From: an uncultured Granulosicoccaceae bacterium
Lineage (GTDB): Bacteria > Pseudomonadota > Gammaproteobacteria > Granulosicoccales > Granulosicoccaceae
Length of the DNA: 51,577 nt
Reading direction: 5' to 3'
Assembly: GCA_937981955.1 (NCBI GenBank)
Contig: CALJNA010000051.1
Coordinates: forward strand, 1-51,577
Positions 1 through 7,862 of the stretch are shown here, in pieces (positions within the stretch are counted from its first letter, which is position 1; each line of letters begins with the position of its first letter). Made by a program: the position numbers and the translations under genes. The notes beneath the pieces were generated by a model. The model was not told the origin of the DNA, searched no databases, and worked only from the letters and a program-made list of their open reading frames with translations.

Positions 1-2056
1 CCCTAAGCCCGAGGAAAGCCCTAAGCCCGAGGAAAGCCCTAAGCCCGAGGAAAGCCCTAAGCCCGAGGAAAGTCCTAAGCCCGAGGAAAGTCCTAAGCCC
101 GAGGAAAGTCCTAAGCCCGAGGAAAGTCCTAAGCCCAAGGAAAGTCCTAAGCCCAAGGAAAACGCCAAGCGCGAAGAGAAAGTGAAGCCCGAGGAAAACG
201 CCAAGCCCGAAGATGAAGCTAGGCCCGCGGAGGAAGCTAAGCCGGTGGAGAAGGCTCGTCCCAACGCGACTGAGCAGTCCAAACAGATTACACCTTCTGA
301 TGAGCAAATCATGCAGCAAGTGCGAGCTAAGCCGGAAAAATCTGATGAGCTCATAGTAAAAGTAAACGACGCTGCTGCTTTGGCAGAGGAAGCTCCGTTC
401 AATACTGAAGATAGTGTGATTGAACACAGTGAAGCGGCGTCAAGTGTTGTTCCGATACAGGCGTCCGGATTCGCAGCTGGACCTGTTGCAGAGTTTATGA
501 AACCGTATGCAACTGACTATGGTGAGTTTTCATTTTTCGAATCTGATTCATCTGTATTGAACACCGCAGTTGAAACGGTTGACAGCCCTGACATCGATAA
601 TTATGTTGAGTCCTTGGTACTCACGACCGAAAAAAATGAACCTGTGGCTGCAGTCAAATTGACTGAGACAAATTTATCAGAATCTGATTCAGAGTTCGAC
701 GCAGACGAGATTGCTATTACCAATAAGGAGTTGGATGTCTTTGAAGAGCCGGAGCTTCGAACCGGTACTGAGCCACCCGTGCTTTTACCAACGGATGTTT
801 TGGAGCAGAGTGCTGTAACTAACACTCTGACTAGACAACAGGACCGTCAAACTGAACGCGAACAACTGTTGGCCGGACTCATTGCTGGATACAGATACGA
901 ATTGGTGGCCAAGCAAAAGTCGATGTTACCAGTTGTTTCGGGTCCTAACTATTCTTACTACAACAGACCATTCCGGCCTATAAGTGTCAATGATGGTATT
1001 GCCGACTATGTGGCAACGCAAAAACAGGACGGACCAATTGTCGATGGCGTTGCTGATTACGTAGATGTTCAGAGGGAAATTTTGAATGATAATCTATTTG
1101 GTCTTGAGCTTATTGATCAGCAGGCTTTAATCGCTGCAGCCTCAGAGCTAGGTCAACTATGGATAGCTGATGTGCAAAGTCGTGATTTGAGCAATTACAC
1201 AACAAGGAAAACCTCACGATCGACCTTTAAAAAACATATAGCTGTTCCGGCAACAGCAACAGCAACAGCAACAGCAACGGCAACGGGAACGGGAACGGGA
1301 ACGGGAACGGGAACAGTCCTAAGTACGATAAGTGCAATAACCACGTTGCCGGTGATTGTGGATGAGAATGAACAAGGCGCAACCGTGATTAACGAAGCCG
1401 TTCTTGAGCCTGAGCAGGCGGATAGCATACCGAACAAAAAAAACACTAAGCCTAAGCGGAAATACCACGGATTCAATGGCTTCATTACGTTGGGTAATCG
1501 CAGCTTTAATTCAGATGGGTTCAGTATTACAACAGGTGCTTCGTACAAGCCCATTAAAGATAGCTATTGGTTTGCACGTTCATCCTGGAATTATCGATTT
1601 GATGACGAAGAATTTCGTTATACCTGGGGGATTGGGTATGACGATTGGCATCCTGGTACATGGGCTGTTCAATTGAATCACTGGGGGCCTTTGTTGCCCG
1701 GTGATTATCTGGATCTAGACAATGCGGTAGCGTCAGTAACTTACAAAATCAATAAGAACAAGTTTATGCAAAAAAATAAACTGTCCAGCTCTGTGACGCT
1801 AAGTCAAAAAATATCCGGAGATCCGGTTTTCAGCTGGAGCAATTCTTGGAGTCCAAAGGGGAAATGGTTTGTTAGATCAACCATTAGTAAGCCCATAAAA
1901 GGTGGAGATTTAAGTTGGTCGTATGGTTTTGGTTACGCCAATTATTCTCCTTTCACATTCAGCTTCGAGTATAACAATTGGGGTTATAACAAGGCGTTTG
2001 AATACAATTTCAAAGACAACGGTATATTATCTCTAACTTATCGTTGGCGCTACTAA
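1..2056 (+). CDS. Repeat-rich surface protein with C-terminal beta-barrel-like domain (5' end outside window)
   Basis: The reading frame is open from base 2, so the gene starts upstream; the GTG at 182 lies inside the repeat tract and is unlikely to be the start. The visible protein begins with Pro-Lys-Pro-Glu-Glu-Ser hexapeptides (bases 2-163, decaying to about 255). A long acidic, low-complexity region follows, then an Ala-Thr/Gly-Thr dipeptide tract (1250-1315), then about 200 residues rich in alternating aromatic and polar residues that end in YRWRY. A terminal aromatic residue after amphipathic strands is typical of outer-membrane barrels. The barrel part holds two related modules about 100 residues apart (WFARSS near 1567, WFVRST near 1867). 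The position just upstream of a GT2 operon suggests a role in export or anchoring of a polysaccharide, which is inference. I do not recognise a named family. Confidence 0.75.
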   Translation, partial: PKPEESPKPEESPKPEESPKPEESPKPEESPKPEESPKPEESPKPKESPKPKENAKREEKVKPEENAKPEDEARPAEEAKPVEKARPNATEQSKQITPSDEQIMQQVRAKPEKSDELIVKVNDAAALAEEAPFNTEDSVIEHSEAASSVVPIQASGFAAGPVAEFMKPYATDYGEFSFFESDSSVLNTAVETVDSPDIDNYVESLVLTTEKNEPVAAVKLTETNLSESDSEFDADEIAITNKELDVFEEPELRTGTEPPVLLPTDVLEQSAVTNTLTRQQDRQTEREQLLAGLIAGYRYELVAKQKSMLPVVSGPNYSYYNRPFRPISVNDGIADYVATQKQDGPIVDGVADYVDVQREILNDNLFGLELIDQQALIAAASELGQLWIADVQSRDLSNYTTRKTSRSTFKKHIAVPATATATATATATGTGTGTGTGTVLSTISAITTLPVIVDENEQGATVINEAVLEPEQADSIPNKKNTKPKRKYHGFNGFITLGNRSFNSDGFSITTGASYKPIKDSYWFARSSWNYRFDDEEFRYTWGIGYDDWHPGTWAVQLNHWGPLLPGDYLDLDNAVASVTYKINKNKFMQKNKLSSSVTLSQKISGDPVFSWSNSWSPKGKWFVRSTISKPIKGGDLSWSYGFGYANYSPFTFSFEYNNWGYNKAFEYNFKDNGILSLTYRWRY
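2..163 (+). repeat. 18-bp tandem repeat encoding PKPEES
   Basis: Nine consecutive 18-bp units, nearly identical and in frame, each encode Pro-Lys-Pro-Glu/Lys-Glu-Ser (or Asn). Units 1-3 end in AGC, units 4-8 in AGT and unit 9 in AAC; units 8-9 have AAG in place of GAG. Degenerate copies continue to about 255. The array runs off the left edge, so the true copy number is unknown. The unit is a multiple of three, so copy-number change keeps the frame. Confidence 0.95.
1250..1315 (+). repeat. Coding hexanucleotide microsatellite, 11 units
   Basis: Eleven in-frame 6-bp units run without interruption: four GCAACA, two GCAACG, four GGAACG and one GGAACA. They encode six Ala-Thr then five Gly-Thr dipeptides, forming a flexible linker just before the barrel-like domain. 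Slippage would change linker length without a frameshift. Confidence 0.95.
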
Positions 2057-2106
2057 TTACCATTTACTGTTGCTGTAAAAACGACAGTGAGAGGCAACAT
2101 GTTATT

Positions 2107-2131
2107 TGTAACCCGCTTTGTGTGGGTTACA
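2107..2131. other. 8-bp inverted repeat after the barrel gene
   Basis: TGTAACCC (2107-2114) pairs perfectly with GGGTTACA (2124-2131) across 9 bases. It lies 50 bases after the stop codon at 2056 and could form a termination or mRNA-end hairpin, but no T-run follows. The rest of 2057-2321 shows nothing else I can name. Confidence 0.4.
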
Positions 2132-2321
2132 TAACTCCGAAGCAGTTCGCAAAAAACACGAAAAACAAGGCTTTATACGACTTGTCCTGTGATAGGTACA
2201 TCCCAGTTTGAATTAATTAACTCTATTTGTTCATTTAGGGACACAGTTTTTCAAGCATGAAGTGCTCCAAGCCGAAATTATCATAGTTATTCGCAGGTTT
2301 TACGGTTTATCCGGGATACTG

Positions 2322-3515
2322 ATGGAAAGTTCTTCAGCACTAGTGGTCGGTAGCGACGAGGAAGCGCGTGTTGCGTTGTCTCGCCAACTCGACGGTGCCG
2401 GCTTCAGTACAATGACAGCCGCCAGCGGTGAGCAGGCACTTGAGATTATCGATAAAACTGGTATTACGCTGGTGCTCTGTGATTGGAGCATGACAGGTAT
2501 GTCCGGCTCGGAATTTTGTGCCCGCTTGCGAAGTAGCTCGAAAGAAAGATACGTGTACTTCATTTTCTTTGGCGGATCATCAGACACATCAGCCCAACAA
2601 GCTTTGGAAGCTGGTGCGGACGATTTTATCAGCAAGACAGTTGCTAATGAAGAGCTTGGAGTACGGTTACAGAGTGCGACCCGAATAATCGAGTTACAGG
2701 ACAAGCTGGCTGCAAGAAACGATTTTCTGGAATATGCCTATGCCAGTGTAACAACAGATTTAAAAATTGCAGCGAAGGTTCAGGAAGATCTATTACCACG
2801 ACAGTTCCGATTAGCCGGTCTTGATACTAACTGGGTATTTAAACCCGCAAATTTCGTCGCCGGAGATATGTTTGATTATTTCCCAATGGGCGATGACTAT
2901 TTTGTTTTTTACATTCTAGACGTTGAAGGGCACGGTATCGCATCAGCCCTGACATCGTTTGCAATCAACAATCAGTTGAATCCATCAAGTCATGGAATTT
3001 GCGCCAAGTCAGTAAAACACAATGACGAGTTATCGGATGCAGTGACTTCTACTGTTAATAACCTGAATCTTCAATTTGAGGGTAATTTGAACAGCAGCCG
3101 ATATTTCACGATGGTATTCGGCATTGTTGAAGTATCCACTGGCAATGTAACACTTACACAAGCTGGTCATCCGGCACCGATTCACCTTCAGAAGGCATCG
3201 GGTCAAGCCATATCTTTGGGAGATGGTGGCATGCCAGTGGGTCTGATAAAGGATGCAAGCTACAGTTCTGTGAACTGCTCGCTTAAATCGGGTGATCGAC
3301 TCTATCTTTATTCCGATGGAATGATCGAATGTGAAAACGTTCACGGTGAGTTCTACGGTTCGGAACGTCTGTTGAACCGAATTCAGGAATGGCGTGATCT
3401 ACCGATAGAAGAATTGGGAGATCTGTTTGATGGTGAAATTACACATTGGAACGGATCTGAAACCTTTGATGATGATGTTTCAATGGTTATTTTGGAATAC
3501 ACCGGAAAAAGATAA
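2322..3515 (+). CDS. Response regulator with PP2C (SpoIIE/RsbU-type) phosphatase domain
   Basis: This 397-residue protein has an N-terminal receiver domain (about 1-120) with an acidic pair in GSDEEAR, the phospho-acceptor Asp in LCDWSM and Lys in ISKTV. After a helical linker comes a PP2C-type Ser/Thr phosphatase domain (about 185-397) with metal-binding acidic motifs AGDMFD, DVEGHG, YSDGM and DDVSM. In RsbU/HsbR-type systems such a protein dephosphorylates a STAS antagonist when its receiver is phosphorylated. The next gene encodes that STAS protein, 18 bases on. I place the start at ATG 2322 because the receiver fold begins at once; an in-frame upstream start at 2262 would add 20 residues unlike a receiver domain. 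The usual Thr/Ser after receiver beta-4 falls in an unusual FFGGSS segment. No cognate histidine kinase is in the window. Confidence 0.9.
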   Translation: MESSSALVVGSDEEARVALSRQLDGAGFSTMTAASGEQALEIIDKTGITLVLCDWSMTGMSGSEFCARLRSSSKERYVYFIFFGGSSDTSAQQALEAGADDFISKTVANEELGVRLQSATRIIELQDKLAARNDFLEYAYASVTTDLKIAAKVQEDLLPRQFRLAGLDTNWVFKPANFVAGDMFDYFPMGDDYFVFYILDVEGHGIASALTSFAINNQLNPSSHGICAKSVKHNDELSDAVTSTVNNLNLQFEGNLNSSRYFTMVFGIVEVSTGNVTLTQAGHPAPIHLQKASGQAISLGDGGMPVGLIKDASYSSVNCSLKSGDRLYLYSDGMIECENVHGEFYGSERLLNRIQEWRDLPIEELGDLFDGEITHWNGSETFDDDVSMVILEYTGKR

Positions 3516-3533
3516 AACTCAGGAATAAATAAC

Positions 3534-3872
3534 ATGAGTTTCGAAACTGAGATAAAAGACGGCATTGCCGTTGTTAGCGTTACCGCCGGGCGTCTGGATG
3601 CGAATATTGCACCTGACCTAAAGATGGCGGTAGCTGAGATTATTGACGGAGGCACGTCAAGAATCATGCTCGATTTACAATCTGTACAGTTCATGGATAG
3701 CAGTGGGCTCGGTGCCGTTATATCCAGTTTTAAACTAACTGGCCAGAAGGGCGACTTTGTTATTTGTAACATGAACGAGGCTGTCCGAGAAATCTTCACA
3801 CTCACACACATGGATAGACTGTTTGAGATTTACCCGAGTACCGACGAGGGTTTACAAAAGATGTGCGCGTAA
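3534..3872 (+). CDS. STAS-domain anti-anti-sigma-like protein (RsbV/SpoIIAA type)
   Basis: This 112-residue single-domain STAS protein carries the signature MDSSGLGAV at residues 54-62, where a serine of the pair 56/57 is the expected phosphorylation site. It begins with ATG 3534 after an AGGA ribosome-binding site. In partner-switching systems the unphosphorylated form binds its kinase or another target, and the phosphorylated form is released. The PP2C protein upstream (18 bases away) and the kinase downstream (35 bases away) are the expected phosphatase and kinase. Because the operon also encodes a glycosyltransferase, the target may be the synthase rather than a sigma factor. SypA of the Vibrio fischeri syp polysaccharide system is a precedent for a STAS switch controlling a polysaccharide. 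The target assignment is inference. Confidence 0.92.
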   Translation: MSFETEIKDGIAVVSVTAGRLDANIAPDLKMAVAEIIDGGTSRIMLDLQSVQFMDSSGLGAVISSFKLTGQKGDFVICNMNEAVREIFTLTHMDRLFEIYPSTDEGLQKMCA

Positions 3873-3907
3873 GTGTACTTCCTCTTTGACAAAATTGAGT
3901 ACGCCAA

Positions 3908-4360
3908 ATGGATACTGGAAAAATAAAATTGTCGATAGACAGCGATATGCGGCAGGTCCAGCATGTCGGTGAAGCCGTTCGCTGCCTGGCCAGTCATCTG
4001 GAATTGGCAGATGCGAAGCCCAGTAGTGTAGAGCTTGCTGTAGTTGAGGCTGTCAATAATTCCATCGAACACGCTTACCAATCTGAAGCAGGTAATTTGG
4101 TTGATGTCGCGTTTGAATACAATACAGATTGCCTGAAAATCAAGATAAGTGACTATGGTACCCCCATGCCTAAAAGTATCGCTGGTCAATTTTCATCTGA
4201 CGTTACAATGCCAAATACCAGTGTTGAACTTGATGCTCTGCCAGAATCGGGGTGGGGTATGCAGTTACTCAAGTCAGTGTGCGACGAAGTATCTTACAAG
4301 CGTAATGAAAGCCGAAACACTCTGTCTTTGTCCTTTAAATTAGCTTCAGTTACCGCCTGA
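3908..4360 (+). CDS. RsbW/SpoIIAB-like serine kinase (HATPase_c)
   Basis: This 150-residue protein is a GHKL ATPase domain on its own. The N-box reads VEAVNNSIEHAY (about 50-61), the G1 box SDYGTPMP (about 81-88) and the G2 box ESGWGMQLL (about 114-122). There is no dimerisation/histidine domain, which matches anti-sigma-factor kinases that phosphorylate a STAS partner on serine. It lies third in the operon, 35 bases after the STAS gene. Together with the two genes upstream it makes a complete three-part partner switch. I see no sigma-factor gene nearby. Confidence 0.9.
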   Translation: MDTGKIKLSIDSDMRQVQHVGEAVRCLASHLELADAKPSSVELAVVEAVNNSIEHAYQSEAGNLVDVAFEYNTDCLKIKISDYGTPMPKSIAGQFSSDVTMPNTSVELDALPESGWGMQLLKSVCDEVSYKRNESRNTLSLSFKLASVTA

Positions 4361-4387
4361 TCTTAGAAAAGGTATTGGTGCCTAACA

Positions 4388-6241
4388 GTGTCATTCTACT
4401 TCGAACAATTCGAGCACCGTATACCTCCAGCACCACTTGAAAAATCTCCAATAGCGCATTCTCTTGCGCAAATATGTTTAATTATCGCCGTTATAACCGG
4501 CGCCTGGTATATCCAGTGGCGTTGGACCTCCTCGATTAACATAGATGCATTGTGGATTGCATTACCGTTGATCGTGGCAGAAACGGGTGCGTATATCGGG
4601 CTTGTTCTATTTGTGTTCACGATATGGCGCGTTGATGATACTGAGAAGAAATCTCCACCATCATGTATCACCCAGTGTCATTCCGGAGAGAATAGAGCGC
4701 CTGCGCCGGTGTCAGTCGATGTGTTTTTTCCGACTTATGATGAAGATGTAGATTTGGTGCGTTTGAGTTTGCAGGACGCAGCAAATATTCACTATCCGCA
4801 CGATATAACAATCAATATCCATGTACTGGATGATGGTAACCGCCCTGAAATGCGTAGACTAGCAGAAGAAATGGGCTGCAATTACATTACTCGCAATAAT
4901 AATATCGGATTTAAGGCCGGTAATATGCGAAACGCCATGGAGCAAACCAGTGGCGACTTTATCGTTATTTGTGATGCTGACACACGTCCGTTTCCGACAA
5001 TTCTCGAACAAACACTCGGGTACTTTCGCGACCCGGATGTTGCATGGGTACAGACACCACAATGGTTTTTTGATCTTCCCGAAGGTAAGCGACTACCAGA
5101 CAAACTGGCAAATAAATTCGGTGATCGTGGAACAAAGTTGGGTCGGGCTGTTGAGAAAATATTTGGGGAGATAAAAGTAGGTGAAGACCCTTTTGTTAAT
5201 GATCCGAAATTATTCTACGACGTTATCTTGCGCAGACGAAATTGGGCTAATGCGTCTTTCTGCTGCGGGGCGGGCTCAATACATCGTCGAGAAGCTGTTA
5301 TGCAGGCAGCTTTGCGTCAGTTTAGTAATGAAGTAGGTAAATTGGCGGAGGCGAAATCCGAAGAGCTAAAAAAGCTGACTGGAGAGGAAGAGCCTGATAG
5401 CAATGTTCGTCAGTTGATAACGCAGAATATTGCACACGAAAAAGAATTCACCCCTTACAAGTTTCACGTGTCTGAAGATATTTACACGTCAATAGAGTTG
5501 CATTCAGATAAGCAGCGCAAGTGGAAATCGGTATTGCACCCGGAAGTGCAATCGAAAATGTTATCACCACAAGATTTGCTCACATGGACGGTACAAAGAT
5601 TCAAGTATGCTGGTGGAACGCTGGATATTGCGTTGAACGATAATTTTCTATTGCGAAAAGGTTTGTCGTTTCCGCAACGCATGATGTACGCATCGACTGT
5701 CTGGTCCTATTTTGGCGGTATCTGGAATATTGTTTTCCTGACTGCACCGTTGGTATTTCTGTTTTTTGCTATAGCGCCGGTTAGTGCGTATTCGATTGAT
5801 TTTTACAAACATATTTTCCCGTTTTTATTCATGACAGAACTGGGGACCATGCTCGCTATGTGGGGACTGTCAGGCAGGAAAGCCAAATTCAGTTATCTGG
5901 CTTTTTTTCCAGTCAATCTTAAAGCGATATGGACTGTACTTCGCGGTAAGAAAATCAGCTTTCCAGTAACATCCAAAGAAAGACAGGACGGCAATTTCGC
6001 CTCGCTTGTGTGGCCTCAGGCGGGGATTATTGTGCTAACGACGGTTGGAATTGTATTTGCCTGGCTGCAATTTGCGATTGGCAACCCCAAGTTTGATCTG
6101 GCGGGATTGCTTATCAACTCATTCTGGGGATTAAACAATATACTCGCTTTGTCGGGTATCGTTATGGCCGCATTCTGGCGACCGGAAGAAGTAACTGATG
6201 CGTTTGACTCGGATCACAATGCATTTGCGGAGGCAGCGTGA
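4388..6241 (+). CDS. Cellulose-synthase-like GT2 processive glycosyltransferase, no PilZ
   Basis: This 617-residue inner-membrane glycosyltransferase has two N-terminal membrane segments (about 25-45 and 55-80), a cytoplasmic GT2 domain and several C-terminal membrane segments (about 425-600). Catalytic motifs are DDG (148-150), DAD (196-198), FCCG (291-294) and SED (362-364, replacing TED). The family QxxRW motif reads QRFKY (403-407), so Arg is Lys and Trp is Tyr. Compared with BcsA there are extra charged stretches between QTPQ and FCCG and between FCCG and SED, and no C-terminal PilZ domain. The start is GTG 4388; there is no in-frame ATG before residue 155. It probably polymerises a beta-glucan-like chain, but the product sugar cannot be read from the sequence. 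The stop overlaps the next gene by 4 bases. Confidence 0.88.
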   Translation: MSFYFEQFEHRIPPAPLEKSPIAHSLAQICLIIAVITGAWYIQWRWTSSINIDALWIALPLIVAETGAYIGLVLFVFTIWRVDDTEKKSPPSCITQCHSGENRAPAPVSVDVFFPTYDEDVDLVRLSLQDAANIHYPHDITINIHVLDDGNRPEMRRLAEEMGCNYITRNNNIGFKAGNMRNAMEQTSGDFIVICDADTRPFPTILEQTLGYFRDPDVAWVQTPQWFFDLPEGKRLPDKLANKFGDRGTKLGRAVEKIFGEIKVGEDPFVNDPKLFYDVILRRRNWANASFCCGAGSIHRREAVMQAALRQFSNEVGKLAEAKSEELKKLTGEEEPDSNVRQLITQNIAHEKEFTPYKFHVSEDIYTSIELHSDKQRKWKSVLHPEVQSKMLSPQDLLTWTVQRFKYAGGTLDIALNDNFLLRKGLSFPQRMMYASTVWSYFGGIWNIVFLTAPLVFLFFAIAPVSAYSIDFYKHIFPFLFMTELGTMLAMWGLSGRKAKFSYLAFFPVNLKAIWTVLRGKKISFPVTSKERQDGNFASLVWPQAGIIVLTTVGIVFAWLQFAIGNPKFDLAGLLINSFWGLNNILALSGIVMAAFWRPEEVTDAFDSDHNAFAEAA

Positions 6242-7611
6242 GTCAATTCAAACACAATCTGACCAAGGCGCGTAGCGCCATTGTTTTTCTTATTGGACTA
6301 AGCTTGGCTTTCTGGCTTGTTTATTCACTGGAAAAATGGAATCCTGAAGTGGTGAGTAGTGAAATTTCCAGTAAACCGCTGAGTAAAATTACGTTTAACA
6401 GTGAGAGTATTAAGCCACGAAAACATCGTGTTCTTAATGCCCAGGAACGCCAATGGGCAAAAACAGCCTGGCAATATTTTGAAAACAATTATGTTGCTGA
6501 AACTGGGTTAGTCAATTCAGCGGACAAGTATCCAGCGGCGACCATGTGGGATACGGCGTCATATATGCTGGGTATGATCTCTGCGCAACGTTTGGGTATT
6601 ATCGACGATGCAGCTTTCGATGAGCGTGTTTCAAGCCTGCTAAAAACATTGGCGACCATGCCATTGTTTGAGGATGCATTGCCTAACAAGTCTTACAACA
6701 CCAAAAATGTGGCTATGGTCACTTACAACAACGACCAGACTGAGAGAGGTATTGGTTGGTCCGCAATTGATGTTGGTCGAATCATGGTGCCTTTGAATGT
6801 TCTGGTCTGGCATTACCCGAAACATACTCAGGCAGTGGGTGAGGTGCTTGCCCATTGGAATATTGATGCACTTATTACAGATGCCGAACTTTATGGTACT
6901 GCGGTTAGTGATGCCGGTCAAACACAGTTTTTGCAAGAAGGACGCCTCGGTTATGAAGAATATGCGGCTAAATCTTTCACGTTAGTCAGTCGTGACGTTG
7001 GGCATGCGCTGGATTATGAACTCAATATGCGCCTGGTTGAGATCTATGACATAGACATTGCCACTGACTCGCGCAAACCTTCCGAATTTGGTGCACTCAA
7101 CTACGTGGTCTCCGAGCCATACATTCTCGACGGTGTGGAATATGGCTGGGATCGTTATTCGCGCGAGCTGTCGCGGCGCGTGTTTGATGTCCAACGTGCT
7201 CGCTATGAACAAACCGGAATATTGACAGCGGTAAGTGAAGATAACATTGATCAGGCGCCTTATTTTGTATACAACACTGTGTTCGCTGATGGGAAGGCGT
7301 GGAATGCGGTGACAGAATCCGGTGAAGACGCATCTGAATTTCGCAGTGTGAGTACCAAGGCAGTTCTCGGATTCCATGCACTATATGACGATGACTATAC
7401 CCAACGTTTAGTGGACTACATTTCCAGCAACTATGACCCTGAACGAGGTTGGTATTCAGGTATTTATGAAGCCAGCGGCGAGCCGAACAAAGCCATTACT
7501 GCCAATACCAATGGCATCATACTGGAAACGCTTCATTACGTTCAGTTCGGGCCAATGATGTCAATGCGCTCAGGAGCAGGCTCTCAGGTTGCAGAAGCCG
7601 GAGAGAACTAA
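6238..7611 (+). CDS. Membrane-anchored DUF3131 protein of the polysaccharide operon
   Basis: This 457-residue protein has one N-terminal membrane anchor (about 12-32) and a large periplasmic domain resembling DUF3131, a predicted alpha/alpha-toroid with glycoside-hydrolase-like features. Recognisable stretches are AKTAWQYFENNY near the start of the domain, TMWDTASYMLG, and NTNGIILE near the C-terminus. The GTG start at 6238 overlaps the glycosyltransferase stop (GTGA) and follows a GGAGG-like site, so the two are translationally coupled. Such proteins often accompany GT2 synthases and may trim or guide the polymer in the periplasm; that role is inferred from context. Confidence 0.8.
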   Translation: MSQFKHNLTKARSAIVFLIGLSLAFWLVYSLEKWNPEVVSSEISSKPLSKITFNSESIKPRKHRVLNAQERQWAKTAWQYFENNYVAETGLVNSADKYPAATMWDTASYMLGMISAQRLGIIDDAAFDERVSSLLKTLATMPLFEDALPNKSYNTKNVAMVTYNNDQTERGIGWSAIDVGRIMVPLNVLVWHYPKHTQAVGEVLAHWNIDALITDAELYGTAVSDAGQTQFLQEGRLGYEEYAAKSFTLVSRDVGHALDYELNMRLVEIYDIDIATDSRKPSEFGALNYVVSEPYILDGVEYGWDRYSRELSRRVFDVQRARYEQTGILTAVSEDNIDQAPYFVYNTVFADGKAWNAVTESGEDASEFRSVSTKAVLGFHALYDDDYTQRLVDYISSNYDPERGWYSGIYEASGEPNKAITANTNGIILETLHYVQFGPMMSMRSGAGSQVAEAGEN

Positions 7612-7862
7612 AAACACCTGTTAGCGCAACGCTGAGTTTTTCCAGCAATCCTTGCTGCGCCGGTACCTGCAATAACCAACGAATTTTTCACAAGTGCTGG
7701 TGCTACGAGGAATTAGCGCACCGACTAAGCTATGCGGTTCTGCCCTGTGCCTGGCTATGCCATCAATCGCAAATTGGCAACGCATCCCCGTCACGTACGG
7801 CTGGTTACTGAAACAAAGCAAACAAGATAATCACTCGACAATGGTCTGGTGGGAGAGCTGAA

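Noticed and set aside
1..163. CRISPR-like direct repeats at the left edge
   Set aside because: The 18-bp units are contiguous with no spacers and encode an in-frame hexapeptide repeat, so this is a coding tandem repeat.
1195..1554. Minus-strand 119-residue open frame over the hexanucleotide tract
   Set aside because: It is antisense to the barrel gene and its Val/Pro/Ala run is just the complement of the repeat; no ribosome-binding site or homology.
2322..4360. General stress sigma-factor regulon (sigma-B-like) cassette
   Set aside because: The phosphatase/antagonist/kinase trio is present but no sigma-factor gene is near; the operon leads into polysaccharide genes instead.
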